From NCBI GenBank assembly GCA_907165275.2, contig OU015652.1:2309001-2373000 (forward strand): a stretch of 64,000 bases of DNA, given 5' to 3'. Position 1 is the first letter of the stretch, and the number at the start of each line of letters is the position of its first letter. The DNA comes from Zygaena filipendulae. Taxonomy: Eukaryota; Arthropoda; Insecta; Lepidoptera; Zygaenidae. The notes under the pieces were generated by a model that made no database searches, had not been told where the DNA came from, and saw only the letters and a program-made list of their open reading frames with translations. The position numbers and the translations under genes were made by a program. Positions 12,813 through 23,626 of this stretch are shown here, one piece after another.

Positions 12813-13424
12813 CATTTTATAACCGATTCTTCTTAAATGTTTTATTTTTAAAGCGGGTGGCGCTATAGTTTCATTTCTGTATGCTTGCCTCTTTTTACTT
12901 AATAATAAACTAATTCTTATCTGAATATATTTTTGATGGTAATTTCGAAAAATGTAGTTATCTTGTAGTGTTCTTGTAGATTAATAATACGACTTTGGTC
13001 TACCTTAAGCATTTAAGTCGGAACATAATGAGCTCTATCACGAGTATAGAGTCGATGTAGTTTCCGCTTTGCTGTTTCTTTGTTAAACACTACTGGACGA
13101 CTTTACTTTATTTTTTACTTAAATACTTAATAATTATTATACCTAAACCCACTGGGTTATTTTGTTTAGACAATATAAAGAACTATGTACATTTTTTGTG
13201 AATAAATAAATGAACAAATAATAATAATCCACTTCACAAGACACAGATCTACTTAATCCCGCACTAAGCTATAAGCTTGTGTCGTGGAAACCAAGCAAAC
13301 GTGGTATATACTACACATTATCAAGTAGATCTGTGTGTTGTGAAGTGGATTATTATAAAAAAAAAAAAAATTATTACATATAAATATTATACTATAGATA
13401 AATATACACGCCCATACTGGAAAA

Positions 13425-13535
13425 TGGCACCCTGTGTTCATCACACAACGTCCACCCCCACCGGGAATCGAACCCGGAGCCTCTTGATTAGCGGGCATGG
13501 TGATCTACTTCTCCAATCGAGTCATTCGTCAATAA
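13425..13535 (-). mobile_element. tRNA-derived SINE fragment
   Basis: On the minus strand the sequence gggttcgattcccggtgg is a good RNA polymerase III B box with flanking stem, preceded by gctaatcaagaggctcc. It does not fold into a full tRNA: no acceptor-stem partner is visible. A diverged relative lies at 26,330-26,372, so this is a SINE head and not a tRNA gene. Confidence 0.5.
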
Positions 13536-14201
13536 TACTAAGGCTGTTTAATCCGGCGGTACATCAAAAAGTACCCGAGGAAACACACAAAATTCGCGTG
13601 AGTGAAACAGCGTACACACACAGTAATGTTAAAAATTAATAGTAATTAACCTAAATTATTAATAAGTTCATTAGGGACCAGCTGTCACGAGTACGTCACA
13701 CGTAAGGTCATCGCGTGCTAGGACCGCGGACATCAATCTATCCAATTGCCATGAGGATTCTAATCGCGTAGTCAGTCGACCGCTAATGTAGTATTGTTTA
13801 AAACTAACTACGTGCTAAAGGTCGCAATGTGAGCGACTAGCATCGGAGTACTAGAGAACAATGTATGCGTACTTCGATGAGATGGATACCTATTCAAAAA
13901 GTTTAAAAAACTCAATCGACTATTTCTCGCATCGAACAAGCGCAAAATTTTGTGCTAACGACTCGCAAGCATGTCGTACCTAGACCGTGTACTAGTATAG
14001 TATTATACTATCTGTGACCGTGTTAAATGGTCTCTTGTCCTCTCAAGGGCGCAACCCGCACCCTCAGTGCAATTTTCTTACCTATGAATAAAGGCAACTT
14101 TTCTCCCTGTGTTTGAAGATGTGTGAGGAGTTGTACCTAGTGGATTATAAGCATACCTACCATTCTAATTTGCATATACATACCGTATATTTTCATTTAT
14201 G
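13536..14201. other. Intergenic, nothing recognised
   Basis: Region beyond the 3' end of the tetraspanin gene. No bounded feature that I can support. Confidence 0.4.
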
Positions 14202-14207
14202 TTTATT
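14202..14207 (-). terminator. Candidate poly(A) signal of the tetraspanin gene
   Basis: AATAAA on the minus strand about 180 nt past the predicted stop codon (14,386-14,388). It is the first canonical hexamer I noticed downstream. Confidence 0.4.
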
Positions 14208-14385
14208 TATATGTAACATTATACCTAAAAAATGTAGAGAACTGAATAACTAACGCATTCATACCTACATCATAACAGGCTATCCAAGAATAATCGACTT
14301 TTTAGGCATGGGGTTACTCATTGTCAGCTAAGTCAATATACGTATGAATCATCGATCAGTACCTACGAGTTGTAAGGATATATAA

Positions 14386-17144
14386 TCAGACGGAACAAAT
14401 ATTTGGTGGATGCGGCGGGTAGAGTAAGGCTTCCTCTTTGAGCATGTCTTTCTCGTTGCTGACATTATCCTCTTTATGCTACTTATTACATTTCAATCGA
14501 TCAATCAATCAATCAGCCTATTGCAGTCCACTGCTGGACGTAGGCCTCCCCAAGGGCACGCCACAATACGCGACCTCCCGCTTTCCTCATCCAGCTATAT
14601 TACATTTGGGAACAGTAAATTGAATGTCTAATAGATAATAGATATAGAATGGCCCACCAACCTGTAATATAGAAGCGATGAACGCAGTCATAGCGACCCA
14701 AAGCAGTTGGGTCTTCGCGTACTTGTGAAGTAGATTCCCACAGCCGCGCTGGTACAGCGTAGTGCAGTCGGACGTGTAGGGTTTGTGGAGGAAGTCCAGG
14801 GGGCCCTGGCCGCAGCAAGAGAACGGCACTTGCCCACTGGCACTGTAGTCGTTCGGTCCGCTCACACCGCAGCATTCGAACTGGAAGTTCAATAATTATT
14901 GTAACATCAGCTGACACATCCATCGCTAGATTAAGGTCTAACCTACAAAATCTCCACGATAACTAGTCCTGCACTTCCCTCATCTAATAAGCCCCGCGAT
15001 TTTTACCAGATCCTTGGTCCATCTTGTGGAAGGTCTACCCACACATATAGGCAGCAGGTGAAAAGTCGGAGCTGATATGAAAAGAGATCACACGCAGCAA
15101 GCATTGCGAGATGCACACATTGACTTCATTAAAACTAACAACTTGCAGTACTTCCATTTTCATCTAGTAAAATAATTGATGAGATGCTTCCCGCGGTCCC
15201 ACCCCCCTTAAAGTTTCGTAATTATATCGGAACCTCTGGCATTAAAATCCTTTCCTGCCTCACGTCTGCTTCCCATAATTTACCTACAAAATTTAGGATA
15301 CATTTCGAAAAAATAAATTCTTAAAGCATACCTATGCTATCTAAAGAACTCTTGGACCAAATTGTATTATTGTTTTTGAGTTAGATGTACCTACCTGTAC
15401 ATGTAATTTGTCCCATCTGATTGCATCAGCGGAATTTGGTTCCTTATTATCGGCGGTCTCCTTAAAATATGCCTTCATGTTTGTCTTAATATCTATCTCC
15501 ACGTTGTCCCATACGACCATAGCCCACACGAAGCAGGAAAACTCTATCGCGACCAATATGATTAAGAGGATGCCAGTCTGGAGTAAAGCAAATAAATTGG
15601 TTTAAGAAAACATACATATAACCACAGATAATATATTTTATAACATCGCAGAATGTGAAAATCTTCTTTACCTTGGTTGGTAAAAATACATATATGTATC
15701 TAACTAGCTGTGCCCCGCGGTTTCACCCGCGTGATTTTTGGGATCAGGAACCTTTGCGGACGCAGGCAGAACAACCCCCCAAAGTTTAATCACAATCGGA
15801 GCAATGGTTTCGAAACGCACAGAGGACAGACATACAAACATTCATTTTTATTTCTAAAGAAGAAGATATAGAGCGGTAAGTAGGTACCTAACCTATCAAA
15901 GGTTCCAAATTCATATTCGTGAATCGTGATTATGTCTTCTAGAGTGCTCTATGTTTATACGGAAATTAAAGTAGAAGTTTACAGTGATGATTCAGCTTAC
16001 AGTAGCACAAAATACGTATAGAGACAAAAAAGTAGTTGCAACCATAATATTCCTGGTTATTTCAACTGTGAATCAACTTACTATGATGATGTGTAGTTGG
16101 TGCATGGACGTGGCTGTTCTCCATCCAATCCAGGATATGGAGCAGGTAATGATTGCCATCATAAGGAGCAGTATCACTGGATACTGTACACTGACGCCGA
16201 AGAAATGTCGGTATACAAATAACCGATACAGCAGAAAGCCTGATGCTCCAATCAGCACTGCTGCTGACATCTGTTGAATAAGAAATGAATTTCTGTTTAC
16301 GCAACCTTAAATAAAGTAAACGTAGCGCTGCCTTCGATCCTGAATATTATGGATGGGCAATCAACCCGTTACTTGGGTTTAAACCCGAGAAAGCCAGCCT
16401 TTACGGTCTCTTATCCGGTTTAAACCCGAAAACGGCAGGCCTTAATCGGCCTAAATCTATGTTTCCCCTAAATTGCATTTTACTGTGCCAAAAATTAGAA
16501 ATATTATTCACTCAAATAAATAAGAAATACTAATATTTCGGCTACGTAACTAAGTAAGTAATTCAATAAACAAAAAAAAACAGTTCAATAAGAGAAATCA
16601 GTTTTCTTATGAATACTGGTAGTGACATCTAGTAGAGACTTTGCGAATCAATAAAAACCGCCTAAATAATGGAGAACGAAGGAAAATCAGATCTATTCGG
16701 ACCTCTCTTTTTTCCTAAGTGTCTTCAGTATTAATAAATGAAATAGAAAATGAGAAGTTTACTATTAACTTTAAACCTACTTTTTAATTTCTTCCCGGTA
16801 TTCGGTAATTTAGTATATGTACCTAAAATAAACATCAAAATCATATGTTTTTGCAGATATATTGTCTATAAACTAAACTCTGCTGTAGTTTATGACTGAA
16901 AATTACGATTTACATATTATTATACAGGTAGTTTGGTTGTTATGGTAACCGACATAGTACCATAAAAACAAAAACATGGGTATTATTAACACATGTTTTC
17001 CTTAGATTATAACCACGTAGTGATTATTTGCTCAGTGATTATAACTAGGTACATAATAAAAAAAAAAAACAAAAAATTACTTACGGCCAATAAAACATTG
17101 AATGTTAACACAAAATATTTCCAGCAATTCGTAGACAGAGCCAT
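14386..17144 (-). CDS. Tetraspanin, five coding exons, about 247 aa
   Basis: Four-pass membrane protein of the tetraspanin family, which organises membrane microdomains at the cell surface or in endosomes. Exons (minus strand, 5' to 3'): 17,085-17,144; 16,082-16,270; 15,395-15,577; 14,662-14,880; 14,386-14,478. All junctions are phase 0 with GT/AG. The start MALSTNCWKYFVL places a cysteine before TM1, as is usual. TM2 lies in exon 2, TM3 crosses exons 2-3 (LHIII/TGILLIILVAIEF), and the large extracellular loop carries ECCG, P-x-S-C (VPFSCC), SDC and GCG, giving six loop cysteines. TM4 (LLWVAMTAFIASIL) is short. The last exon (HKEDNVSNEK... ending NICSV) is the least certain part; it was chosen because its phase fits and a stop precedes it in frame. 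Without that splice the frame would run on to a stop at 14,587. The subfamily is not recognisable by eye. Confidence 0.82.
14495..14600. repeat. Repeat fragment in the last tetraspanin intron
   Basis: Starts with a short (atca)n run, then cctattgcagtccactgctg and gacgtaggcctccccaaggg, a well-known lepidopteran repeat wording. A related piece (ggtccatcttgtggaaggtc) lies at 14,995-15,050 in the next intron, so exon 4 (14,662-14,880) now sits between the two pieces. Confidence 0.55.
15706..15850 (+). repeat. GC-cored interspersed repeat in tetraspanin intron 2
   Basis: agctgtgccccgcggtttca then cccgcgtgatttttgggatc, followed by a diverged tail ending cagacatacaaacattcatt. Located between the exons at 15,395-15,577 and 16,082-16,270. 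Confidence 0.65.
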
Positions 17145-17979
17145 TGTGGTGTGTTAACTCTCGTTCACATGTTAAAAGATTGTGTTCAAACCCGATTCAA
17201 AACAAAGAGCACGGTCGTTCCACCTCAGAGAGTGTTTGTGTGTGTCATGTCGCTGAGTAACCAAAACTCAAGAGTCGACACTGATGCAACTGTACTGTGT
17301 ACTTAGAGCCACTGTTATAAATATTTTAACCGTATCAGTACAAGTAACTATCCTTTGAACTTTATCACATTACTAATTTATCTTCGTACCTAAATACAAA
17401 TAAGTGCAGCGGTCCTACTTTATAACTGTACCAAACTTGAATAGTTTACAATGAGAAAAAAAAATGAATCAATTTCATAAAACACCGTTATCAGTTTTAT
17501 CAAGATACGATAATAATTTATCATAGCTAGGGACTATTGGTGTTTTAGCGCGGTTGAATGTAGTGTAACCTACTTTCTTACTGATAGGCAGCGACAAGAA
17601 TATTTCGTGCGATTCAGTTATGTAGCAACGTATATAAATAGAACATTGACACTTTTCTCTCGGAGCAACGTGCTCGTGCACTTAAATCTTTGTAGGTACA
17701 AGTAATTAACTAGGTAGGTACGGTTACTTCTCACGCATGCATTAAAAAATCTACTCGTGGCTCGTGGTTGGGAAGACAGACACCACTCTATGGACAGACC
17801 CGATTAGGGTTTGGATTACTTTATAAATAGGTACTACAAGGATTATTCTCAACTACTACTAAAACTGACACAACTTACACTGGGGCGCTAGTAGATAGGT
17901 ACTTAGTCCAAATCAACAAAGTATTGACGAGTTGGGATATTAGACCTATGTCCTATAACAAAATCGAAATTATACTCCT
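17145..17979. other. 5' flank of the tetraspanin gene
   Basis: Upstream of the minus-strand start codon. No TATA element or upstream exon stands out. Otherwise AT-rich DNA, with no other gene seen. Confidence 0.35.
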
Positions 17980-18418
17980 AGCTGACCCCCGCGGTTTCAC
18001 CCGCGGTATTCAGAGTTCCCACGGGAATTCCGGGATATAAAGTACCCTATGACACTCAGGATCACTGTAGCTTCCTATAAGTAAAAGAATTTCCAAAATC
18101 GGCTCAGTAGATCCAGAGATTACCCCCTACAACGTCACAAACTCACAAACTTTTGCTTTTTATAATATTACTAGCTCAGACGAAATAATAGCTGTCCCCC
18201 GCGATTTCATCCGCGGTAATTTCGGAGTTTCCGCGGAGGTTGCGGGAAAAAAGTACACTATGTCCTTCAGTTCCCGAAGGAATTCCGGGATAAAAACTAT
18301 CCTATCTTTTAAGTTGGACCATATTATAAATGGTTGCAAAATTTTATCAAAATCCGTTCAGTAGTTTCGGAGTCCATCGCGGACAAACAACGTGACACGT
18401 GATTTATATATATTAGAT
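17980..18418 (+). repeat. Two adjacent GC-cored repeats of different subtypes
   Basis: Copy 1 (17,980-18,178) ends gattaccccctacaacgtca then caaacttttgctttttataa. Copy 2 (18,187-18,418) has cccccgcgatttcatccgcg and ends ggacaaacaacgtgacacgt before gatttatatatattaga. Copy 2 matches 39,434-39,662 and 47,360-47,706 closely, so that subtype moved more recently. Copy 1 gives the unbroken version of the site into which the LINE at 27,600 inserted. Confidence 0.75.
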
Positions 18419-18995
18419 TACAGAAGTATATCAAATAGGTACCGTTTTTCGTATGAATTTCGAGAATTTCTCGGGAACTTTTTGTCCCGAGATAAGAGCG
18501 TACGTACCTACTATGCTACTCGGAGATACCTACTCTTTTTACATCGGTCTCTTATAAGTAAACTTTAATTTTATTTTATTATTAGTGTCCGCTCGTCTCA
18601 GCATTGGGCGAGAATGTAAACCATGGTGAAGTATACTTAGTTAGTAATATACTTGTTCAGTCATGGCTTGTTATGTAGTTTTTAAGTTTAGCAATTTAAA
18701 ACAAACAAACATACTTAAACCTCAGAGTAATAAATATACTACGTATCTACTACTTAAACCAAATCTTTTTCTTTATAATTTTAGTATAGACTTACTAGTA
18801 CCTTCTTCTGTAGGGACTAACTAAACCAAAACTATAGCTGACTTGGCTTGAGAATTGAACATCCTCTTAATAAATTCTGTTCTCTATACAAGGGTAACTA
18901 TGATTGGCTAATAATGTAATCTTGAAACCTAAAATTATTATATGTTCTTGTGGCTGTTGTTGTCCTAAATAAACGAAAATAAAAATAAAAATACC
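18419..18995. other. Intergenic 3' of the CFAP70-like gene
   Basis: AT-rich, no coding or repeat structure that I can support. Confidence 0.4.
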
Positions 18996-19001
18996 TTTAT
19001 T
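18996..19001 (-). terminator. Poly(A) signal of the CFAP70-like gene
   Basis: AATAAA on the minus strand, 47-52 nt beyond the stop codon at 19,048-19,050, at a normal distance for 3' end formation. Confidence 0.55.
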
Positions 19002-19047
19002 TTTTTAATCAATAAGTATATCATACATAAACAGCTCGATTACTCTT

Positions 19048-21804
19048 CTAGCAGTAATCACAAAGACATAAATGATTAACTAGCGAATCCGGTAGAGCGT
19101 CCATTTTGATAACTCCCATTACAATCTTCACTTCCTCCGCAATATCAGGGCTGACATAACCCACTTGTTGAGCAGTGCGAAGCATTGCTCTAGCTTTGTC
19201 TATATCCCTTTCATACATAGCTAACAACGCCAAAATTGCCCAGCCATCAGCGTATAGGGGCTCCGTTTTAACAGATACAGCTGCCCAACGCTTGGCCAAA
19301 GCTTCTTCATTGATCATAGCGTATATACGACTAATAGCTAAAGCTGATTGAGCACTTGGAGCCATTTTATGTGCTCGTGCTGCGTGCTGAAGAGATGCTT
19401 TTGGATTCGTCTTTATTCCACCCAAAGCTGCTCTTATGAGCAAAGCTGGACAAAGCCCGGAGCCAGCTCTTTCGGCATCCTTCAAAGCATTTGCACATTC
19501 CCCATCCCATCCACGAGCGACAGCCAAACAAGATGTTCGCATTTGAAGCATTATTGACGAAGGACCAAATCTCTTTATCCCTTGCTCTGTGACCTGCATC
19601 GCTTTGTCCAGTTGTCGCCTCAAAAGCAATGACGCCGCTCTCAAATAGTAAATATCAGGACTAATTTTCGTTTGCAAATTGTGACGCGAACCGCGCGATG
19701 CGCATCCTTTTTCAACACATCTCAGTAGAATTTCACAAAATTTGTAACAACGCAAACACAAGAAAAAAGCAGCTGCAATCAAGATAGGGTTGTGAGATGC
19801 GACCGAAGCAGGAATCCAAAATACCTCTTCTTCACCGCTGGTTTCCACCCAGCGTTCTAAAAATTTTTTCCACTCATTGGGCAGTTCAAACGATTTCCTC
19901 ATTTTCTTTGCAGCAATAAAAGCGATGTAAGGGTTCTTGATGTAATGGTGTAGGGCGTGTACAGCTGCCCAGCCAATTGCATTCGCAGTGCCGTCAGAAT
20001 AGTCACCTTTCACTGCGATGCGAAATGCTGCTGCAGCTGCATCAAATGCTTCCGGGCCTTTGTCAAATTCTTGACCACCGAATATCCACAGTAGAAATCT
20101 GTTGCGTGTTTGTGCACTCAATGCTTTGATTATGTAATTTCTAGCCTCACTATCGATTCTTGCTTCTAGACAACGGAGTGCTTTGGAAAGTAAAGAACGC
20201 GGATGACCTGGTGCAGCCATTAAGTTCGTTTCAATGTGTTTGTCAGCAATACTATAGTCTCCAGCAATACGACATCTAGCGGCAGCCGATCGTGCCGGTG
20301 GGCGCAGGGCTGGTGGTTGTGGTGCAAATGACGCCGTCACTGCACGCCTGCAAGCTGCGTGCTGACTTGTTACTATATCTTGCCATTCTATTTCTGGACA
20401 CTCACCGGGTGAAAATTGTTTCAACATCGCTCTGACACGCATAAGCAGACGGTTAGCAGCAGTTCGCTTAATGCTTTGATTCATTTGAACCGAGCCTCTA
20501 CAAGCTAAGCCACTTAATTCATTATGTACTGCCAAAGCACCACCCTCTTTCCGTACGCGTCTTACGTCGATTAAGTGATCTTCTGGAGGAGCATCCATAT
20601 TTAATTCATCAACTGGAGCTGTAGCGCCTTCAGGAGGTGGAAACCCGACCTTTTCAAAAAGAGACATAATTTTAACAGATGGGATAAGAGGTTCCGTTAA
20701 ATCGAATCGGATAATCACATAAGTGGTGTGACCGAATTCATCCATAACAGTATCGGTGTCCCGGGCACTGGCTTTAGCACTAGCTGGAGGTAGTTCAAGC
20801 AGGGGTCCGACATTTGTCGGTAAATCAGCTTCACTGTAAAATTTCAATTTGGCACATGCGGTAACAAAAAATAGTCCAGGTAACAAGAGTACTCCCGCAT
20901 CGACAAATCCCATAAAACGACCCCGTACCTCTGTTTTCCCGACTTTAGGTACTCCAGCTATTTCAAACAAAAATGGGCTTGATAGTCTTTCACGAAATGA
21001 TACGGGATCTATAAGTAGTCTCTTCATGGCGTTCCAATATGTTGAACGACAGCCGATTGTATTTGTTTGAATCACTACATCTTCGGGCACAAATATATCT
21101 TGGTGAGGTACATTATAAGCGGTGTTTGCTACTAAACCGCCGTTACAGGCTGATGCCCATACAACTTTAGATGCAGTAGAAGTACTCTGCGACATGCTAA
21201 AATGTATAGGGACTGGTTCAAATACACCGTCGAGACCTATCGCACCAAGGTACGCAGTACCATCTTTAGCGAATGGTAAACAATTTGCTGAAATCATAGT
21301 TATCATGAGCGGGATTTTGTTACTAATATTCGTTTCACCCAGTGATTCTGCATTAACTATTACACTACATCCAGTGTTTTCCCCTGTAGTCATCCAAATT
21401 AAAGGCACACTGATATAAATTCTTTCTTCACCTAATAATAGAGGAAATAAATCCACATTGCCTCCAGCACGATTATCTACGTTCAACAAAGGATCTGGAT
21501 CCTTCACTCCTTTTCCAACCATAGTGCGCAATAACAAAATTAGAGGTTTATCAGTGATAATATCTTGAAAAAATGTCTCTTTGAGATTTAAAGGCAATTC
21601 TTCTGTTTGTAAAGATATACCATTTTGCCATTTCCCTTCTAATACCACTTGACTGTTGTACACAACCAAAAAATGCCAGTCTCCCGGTCCTGGATTTTCC
21701 CCCTGGAGTAAAACGGAAAGGCTAACACACCGAGGCGTCTGATACGTATCCTCAGATTCCCCATAACTACTAGATTCTGTTTTCTTTATTTGTGTTGGAA
21801 GCAT
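19048..21804 (-). CDS. CFAP70/TTC18-like ciliary TPR protein, single exon, 918 aa
   Basis: One uninterrupted 918-codon frame. Residues about 20-330 are beta-rich, with words such as DKPLILLLRT and DLFPLLLGE that resemble the N-terminal region of CFAP70, an axonemal protein of motile cilia and flagella. The middle (about 440-560) is helical with a low-complexity Ala/Pro piece (PQPPALRPPARSAAARC). The C-terminal part (about 710-885) shows TPR-like helix pairs (YYLRAASLLLRRQLDKAMQV, ADGWAILALLAMYERDIDKA). Vertebrate CFAP70 is about 1,100 aa, so this is somewhat shorter. The start was taken at the first in-frame ATG (21,804); an in-frame stop lies about 50 nt upstream with no ATG between. The family call rests on overall organisation and a few motifs, not an alignment. 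The lack of introns is odd for a long conserved gene beside intron-rich neighbours; a retrocopy or loss of introns would explain it. In insects such genes are mainly needed in sperm flagella and sensory cilia. Confidence 0.62.
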   Translation of the reverse strand: MLPTQIKKTESSSYGESEDTYQTPRCVSLSVLLQGENPGPGDWHFLVVYNSQVVLEGKWQNGISLQTEELPLNLKETFFQDIITDKPLILLLRTMVGKGVKDPDPLLNVDNRAGGNVDLFPLLLGEERIYISVPLIWMTTGENTGCSVIVNAESLGETNISNKIPLMITMISANCLPFAKDGTAYLGAIGLDGVFEPVPIHFSMSQSTSTASKVVWASACNGGLVANTAYNVPHQDIFVPEDVVIQTNTIGCRSTYWNAMKRLLIDPVSFRERLSSPFLFEIAGVPKVGKTEVRGRFMGFVDAGVLLLPGLFFVTACAKLKFYSEADLPTNVGPLLELPPASAKASARDTDTVMDEFGHTTYVIIRFDLTEPLIPSVKIMSLFEKVGFPPPEGATAPVDELNMDAPPEDHLIDVRRVRKEGGALAVHNELSGLACRGSVQMNQSIKRTAANRLLMRVRAMLKQFSPGECPEIEWQDIVTSQHAACRRAVTASFAPQPPALRPPARSAAARCRIAGDYSIADKHIETNLMAAPGHPRSLLSKALRCLEARIDSEARNYIIKALSAQTRNRFLLWIFGGQEFDKGPEAFDAAAAAFRIAVKGDYSDGTANAIGWAAVHALHHYIKNPYIAFIAAKKMRKSFELPNEWKKFLERWVETSGEEEVFWIPASVASHNPILIAAAFFLCLRCYKFCEILLRCVEKGCASRGSRHNLQTKISPDIYYLRAASLLLRRQLDKAMQVTEQGIKRFGPSSIMLQMRTSCLAVARGWDGECANALKDAERAGSGLCPALLIRAALGGIKTNPKASLQHAARAHKMAPSAQSALAISRIYAMINEEALAKRWAAVSVKTEPLYADGWAILALLAMYERDIDKARAMLRTAQQVGYVSPDIAEEVKIVMGVIKMDALPDSLVNHLCLCDYC

Positions 21805-22329
21805 ATTAGGTGTACCTGTGCTACCTTGTCCACAACTAAGTAGATTTTACAAATTCTTAGTATGCAATGGAACAGCAGAATATAATACGGTAGTTGGTAG
21901 TTATATCATCTTTGGGAGGTACCTAGTTACTTATTGATAGTATTTTCTTTGATTTCTAGAAATTAAAATATCTTTGATAGCTTTCACCGTGATTTTCTTC
22001 GTCTATTACACAATACAAAGGCCTCAGCTTAAACCGGTAGCGGTTAAAAATCTCACTCTAACTCTTGGACCAAAGAAAATATTAAGTTATTACTTCTATA
22101 AAGTGTAATCACGAGTATCTGAGAATATCTTCCGCTGTGATTTTTAACTGACGTTGTTTTTCTTTGTAAAGTGTCAATAGCAAAAAGAATATCGTTGCAT
22201 ACACTATGCGCCATGTCGTTGTCTTGTCGCAACGACTTGTCGTCGACGCAACCGACATCTCTACGCGACGATGCCAATTAAATTTATATTAAAAAGTTTG
22301 TAACATTGATAATAATTTTCAAAAAAAAG
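21805..22329. other. 5' flank of the CFAP70-like gene
   Basis: A 74-codon minus-strand frame (22,053-22,277, start MASSRRDVGC) lies here. It has no family resemblance and no clear donor to join the downstream gene. It could be an upstream noncoding or alternative exon but is not called as a gene. Confidence 0.35.
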
Positions 22330-22495
22330 CAAGTAATAATGTATGTTCGCGATAAACTCCGAAACTATTGAACGGATTTTAATAAAATTTTGTAACCATT
22401 TATAATATGGTCCAAATTAAAAGATAGAATAGTTTTTATCCCGGAATTCCCGCGGGAACTCCGAAATTACCGTGGATGAAATCGTAGGGAACAGT
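22330..22495 (-). repeat. GC-cored repeat, acacgtgattta subtype, reverse copy
   Basis: Reverse complement of the copy at 18,187: contains ctccgaaactattgaacgga, atttataatatggtccaa and ggaattcccgcgggaactcc. It lacks the last ~30 nt of the family tail. Confidence 0.7.
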
Positions 22496-22787
22496 TCAAT
22501 TCAATTTCTTGTGTTTATGGCGATGCGTATTTGACATTTCGCCAGGCTCCAGTGTTTCTTTCGTGGGCTTCGTTTAAGGTTGCCGTTACGGTTTTATTAG
22601 AGCTTTTTAGTGACTCTGCTGAAGTTGGCTTTATGATGTCGAGCAAGCAATATGAAGATGGAAAAAAGGCAAAAAACAGATTAGACTTACAGTTTTCGAG
22701 GCGTTCAAACTTTTGATTCACTGGTAGTTGGAACTGGCACCATAATATATACACTATATTCCTTATTAATATACTGTTAGTGGGAGC

Positions 22788-22979
22788 TTAGAGTCTAATG
22801 TTAGCATGGTTAATATAATCACAGAGAATATCTACAAAGGGGGTATTTACACGGCTTAACAGGGATTTCAAGTTAGTAGGTAGCGGAATGTAGTCGGGTA
22901 GGAAATCCAATAGAGATGGTCTTCCTGGACAGTTAAAGAAGATATGTTCTGCAGTGCCTTCGTCTAAACCGCACTTCAA
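22788..22979 (-). pseudogene. Remnant of a LINE reverse-transcriptase C-terminus
   Basis: A short frame reading KCGLDEGTAEHIFFNCPGRP resembles the cysteine/histidine knuckle that follows the RT domain in R1/Jockey-type non-LTR elements (Cys...His-x4-Cys), with LDFLPDYIP and FVDILCDYI after it. The upstream RT domain is missing and the fragment stops at the P-like element's left flank. Compare the fuller R1-like piece at 27,617. Confidence 0.5.
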
Positions 22980-23183
22980 TCAATGTACATTTACATCAAT
23001 GTACCTACCCATCGACCACACAGCCCATAGACGCCTAATAACAGGCGAATGGCTCCTGACAACACATCTGACTTATAGTTCCGATATAAATGTCCGCGCG
23101 GAAATACTCAATCAGTGTCGACCACTACTGTGACCTGTCAACACGATCGGAGTGCATAAAGGAAGTGCTAAAAAAAACTCAAA

Positions 23184-23263
23184 ATGCCTCAGTGTAGCAT
23201 TAAATGGTGCGGTAAAAAAAGCAACACATCTAATATGGAGAAAGATGGGATAACATTTCACTT
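23184..23263 (+). pseudogene. THAP-domain first exon of the deleted P-like element
   Basis: Reads MPQCSIKWCGKKSN and ends in GITFHL, followed by TT/GTAAGT. A start methionine, Cys-x4-Cys and the G-I-x-FH block are the opening of the THAP zinc-coordinating domain (C2CH). The second half of the domain (distal Cys-x2-His, AVPTIF-like box) is absent, so no functional domain is encoded unless it splices to sequence elsewhere. The frame stops two nt past the donor (TAA). Confidence 0.7.
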
Positions 23264-23439
23264 GTAAGTAACTATTATCTTTATTTGTTTATGAGAAACA
23301 AGGAAATCAACAAATTTTTTCGCAAGTACGGAGTTCACGGTTCACTGGTCGTGGTTTTAAAACAAATACTCAAACTATCGTGCCGTCTCATTCTTTCCCG
23401 TTGCGTAAATTAATCTATTTCTTTCCAACGTTTCGTGGC

Positions 23440-23521
23440 GCGTGTAACTAGCGCGTGTGGCCTTGAATTAGCCAATCACGGCGTGTAACTAGCGCGTGTG
23501 GCCTTGAATTAGCCAATCACG
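23440..23521. repeat. 41-bp direct duplication inside the P-like element
   Basis: Two identical consecutive 41-bp units, each starting gcgtgtaactagcgcgtgtg. Subterminal repeats in P-type elements often bind transposase; whether these do is unknown. Confidence 0.8.
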
Positions 23522-23626
23522 GCGTTGCAACCCCGCTTCATCTTACCTCAGCTAGTTGCCAGAATGCATTCAATACGCAAAATCAAACATTAGGCGTCTA
23601 TGGGCTGTGTGGTCGATGTACCTACC

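Larger units (their letters stand above)
23010..23618 (+). mobile_element. P-element-like transposon, 609 bp, with THAP exon
   Basis: Perfect 30-bp terminal inverted repeats (23,010-23,039 and 23,589-23,618, starting CATCGACCACACAGCC) are flanked by a perfect 8-bp target duplication TACCTACC (23,002-23,009 and 23,619-23,626). Eight-bp duplications are typical of P and hAT elements, and P-type transposases begin with a THAP DNA-binding domain. The only coding part is a THAP-like first exon (23,184-23,263) with a GTAAGT donor. The transposase body is missing, so this is an internally deleted, non-autonomous copy. The intact arms and duplication suggest recent insertion. Confidence 0.8.

Noticed and set aside
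13425..13535. Possible tRNA gene
   Set aside because: Good B box but no acceptor stem or anticodon arm could be drawn; a related diverged copy exists at 26,330, so a SINE fragment is more likely.
13277..13639. 120-codon frame reading through a B box
   Set aside because: It is translation of a SINE-like fragment and flanking repeats.
22053..22277. 74-codon minus frame upstream of the CFAP70-like gene
   Set aside because: No family resemblance, and no clear donor/acceptor joining it in frame to the main exon.
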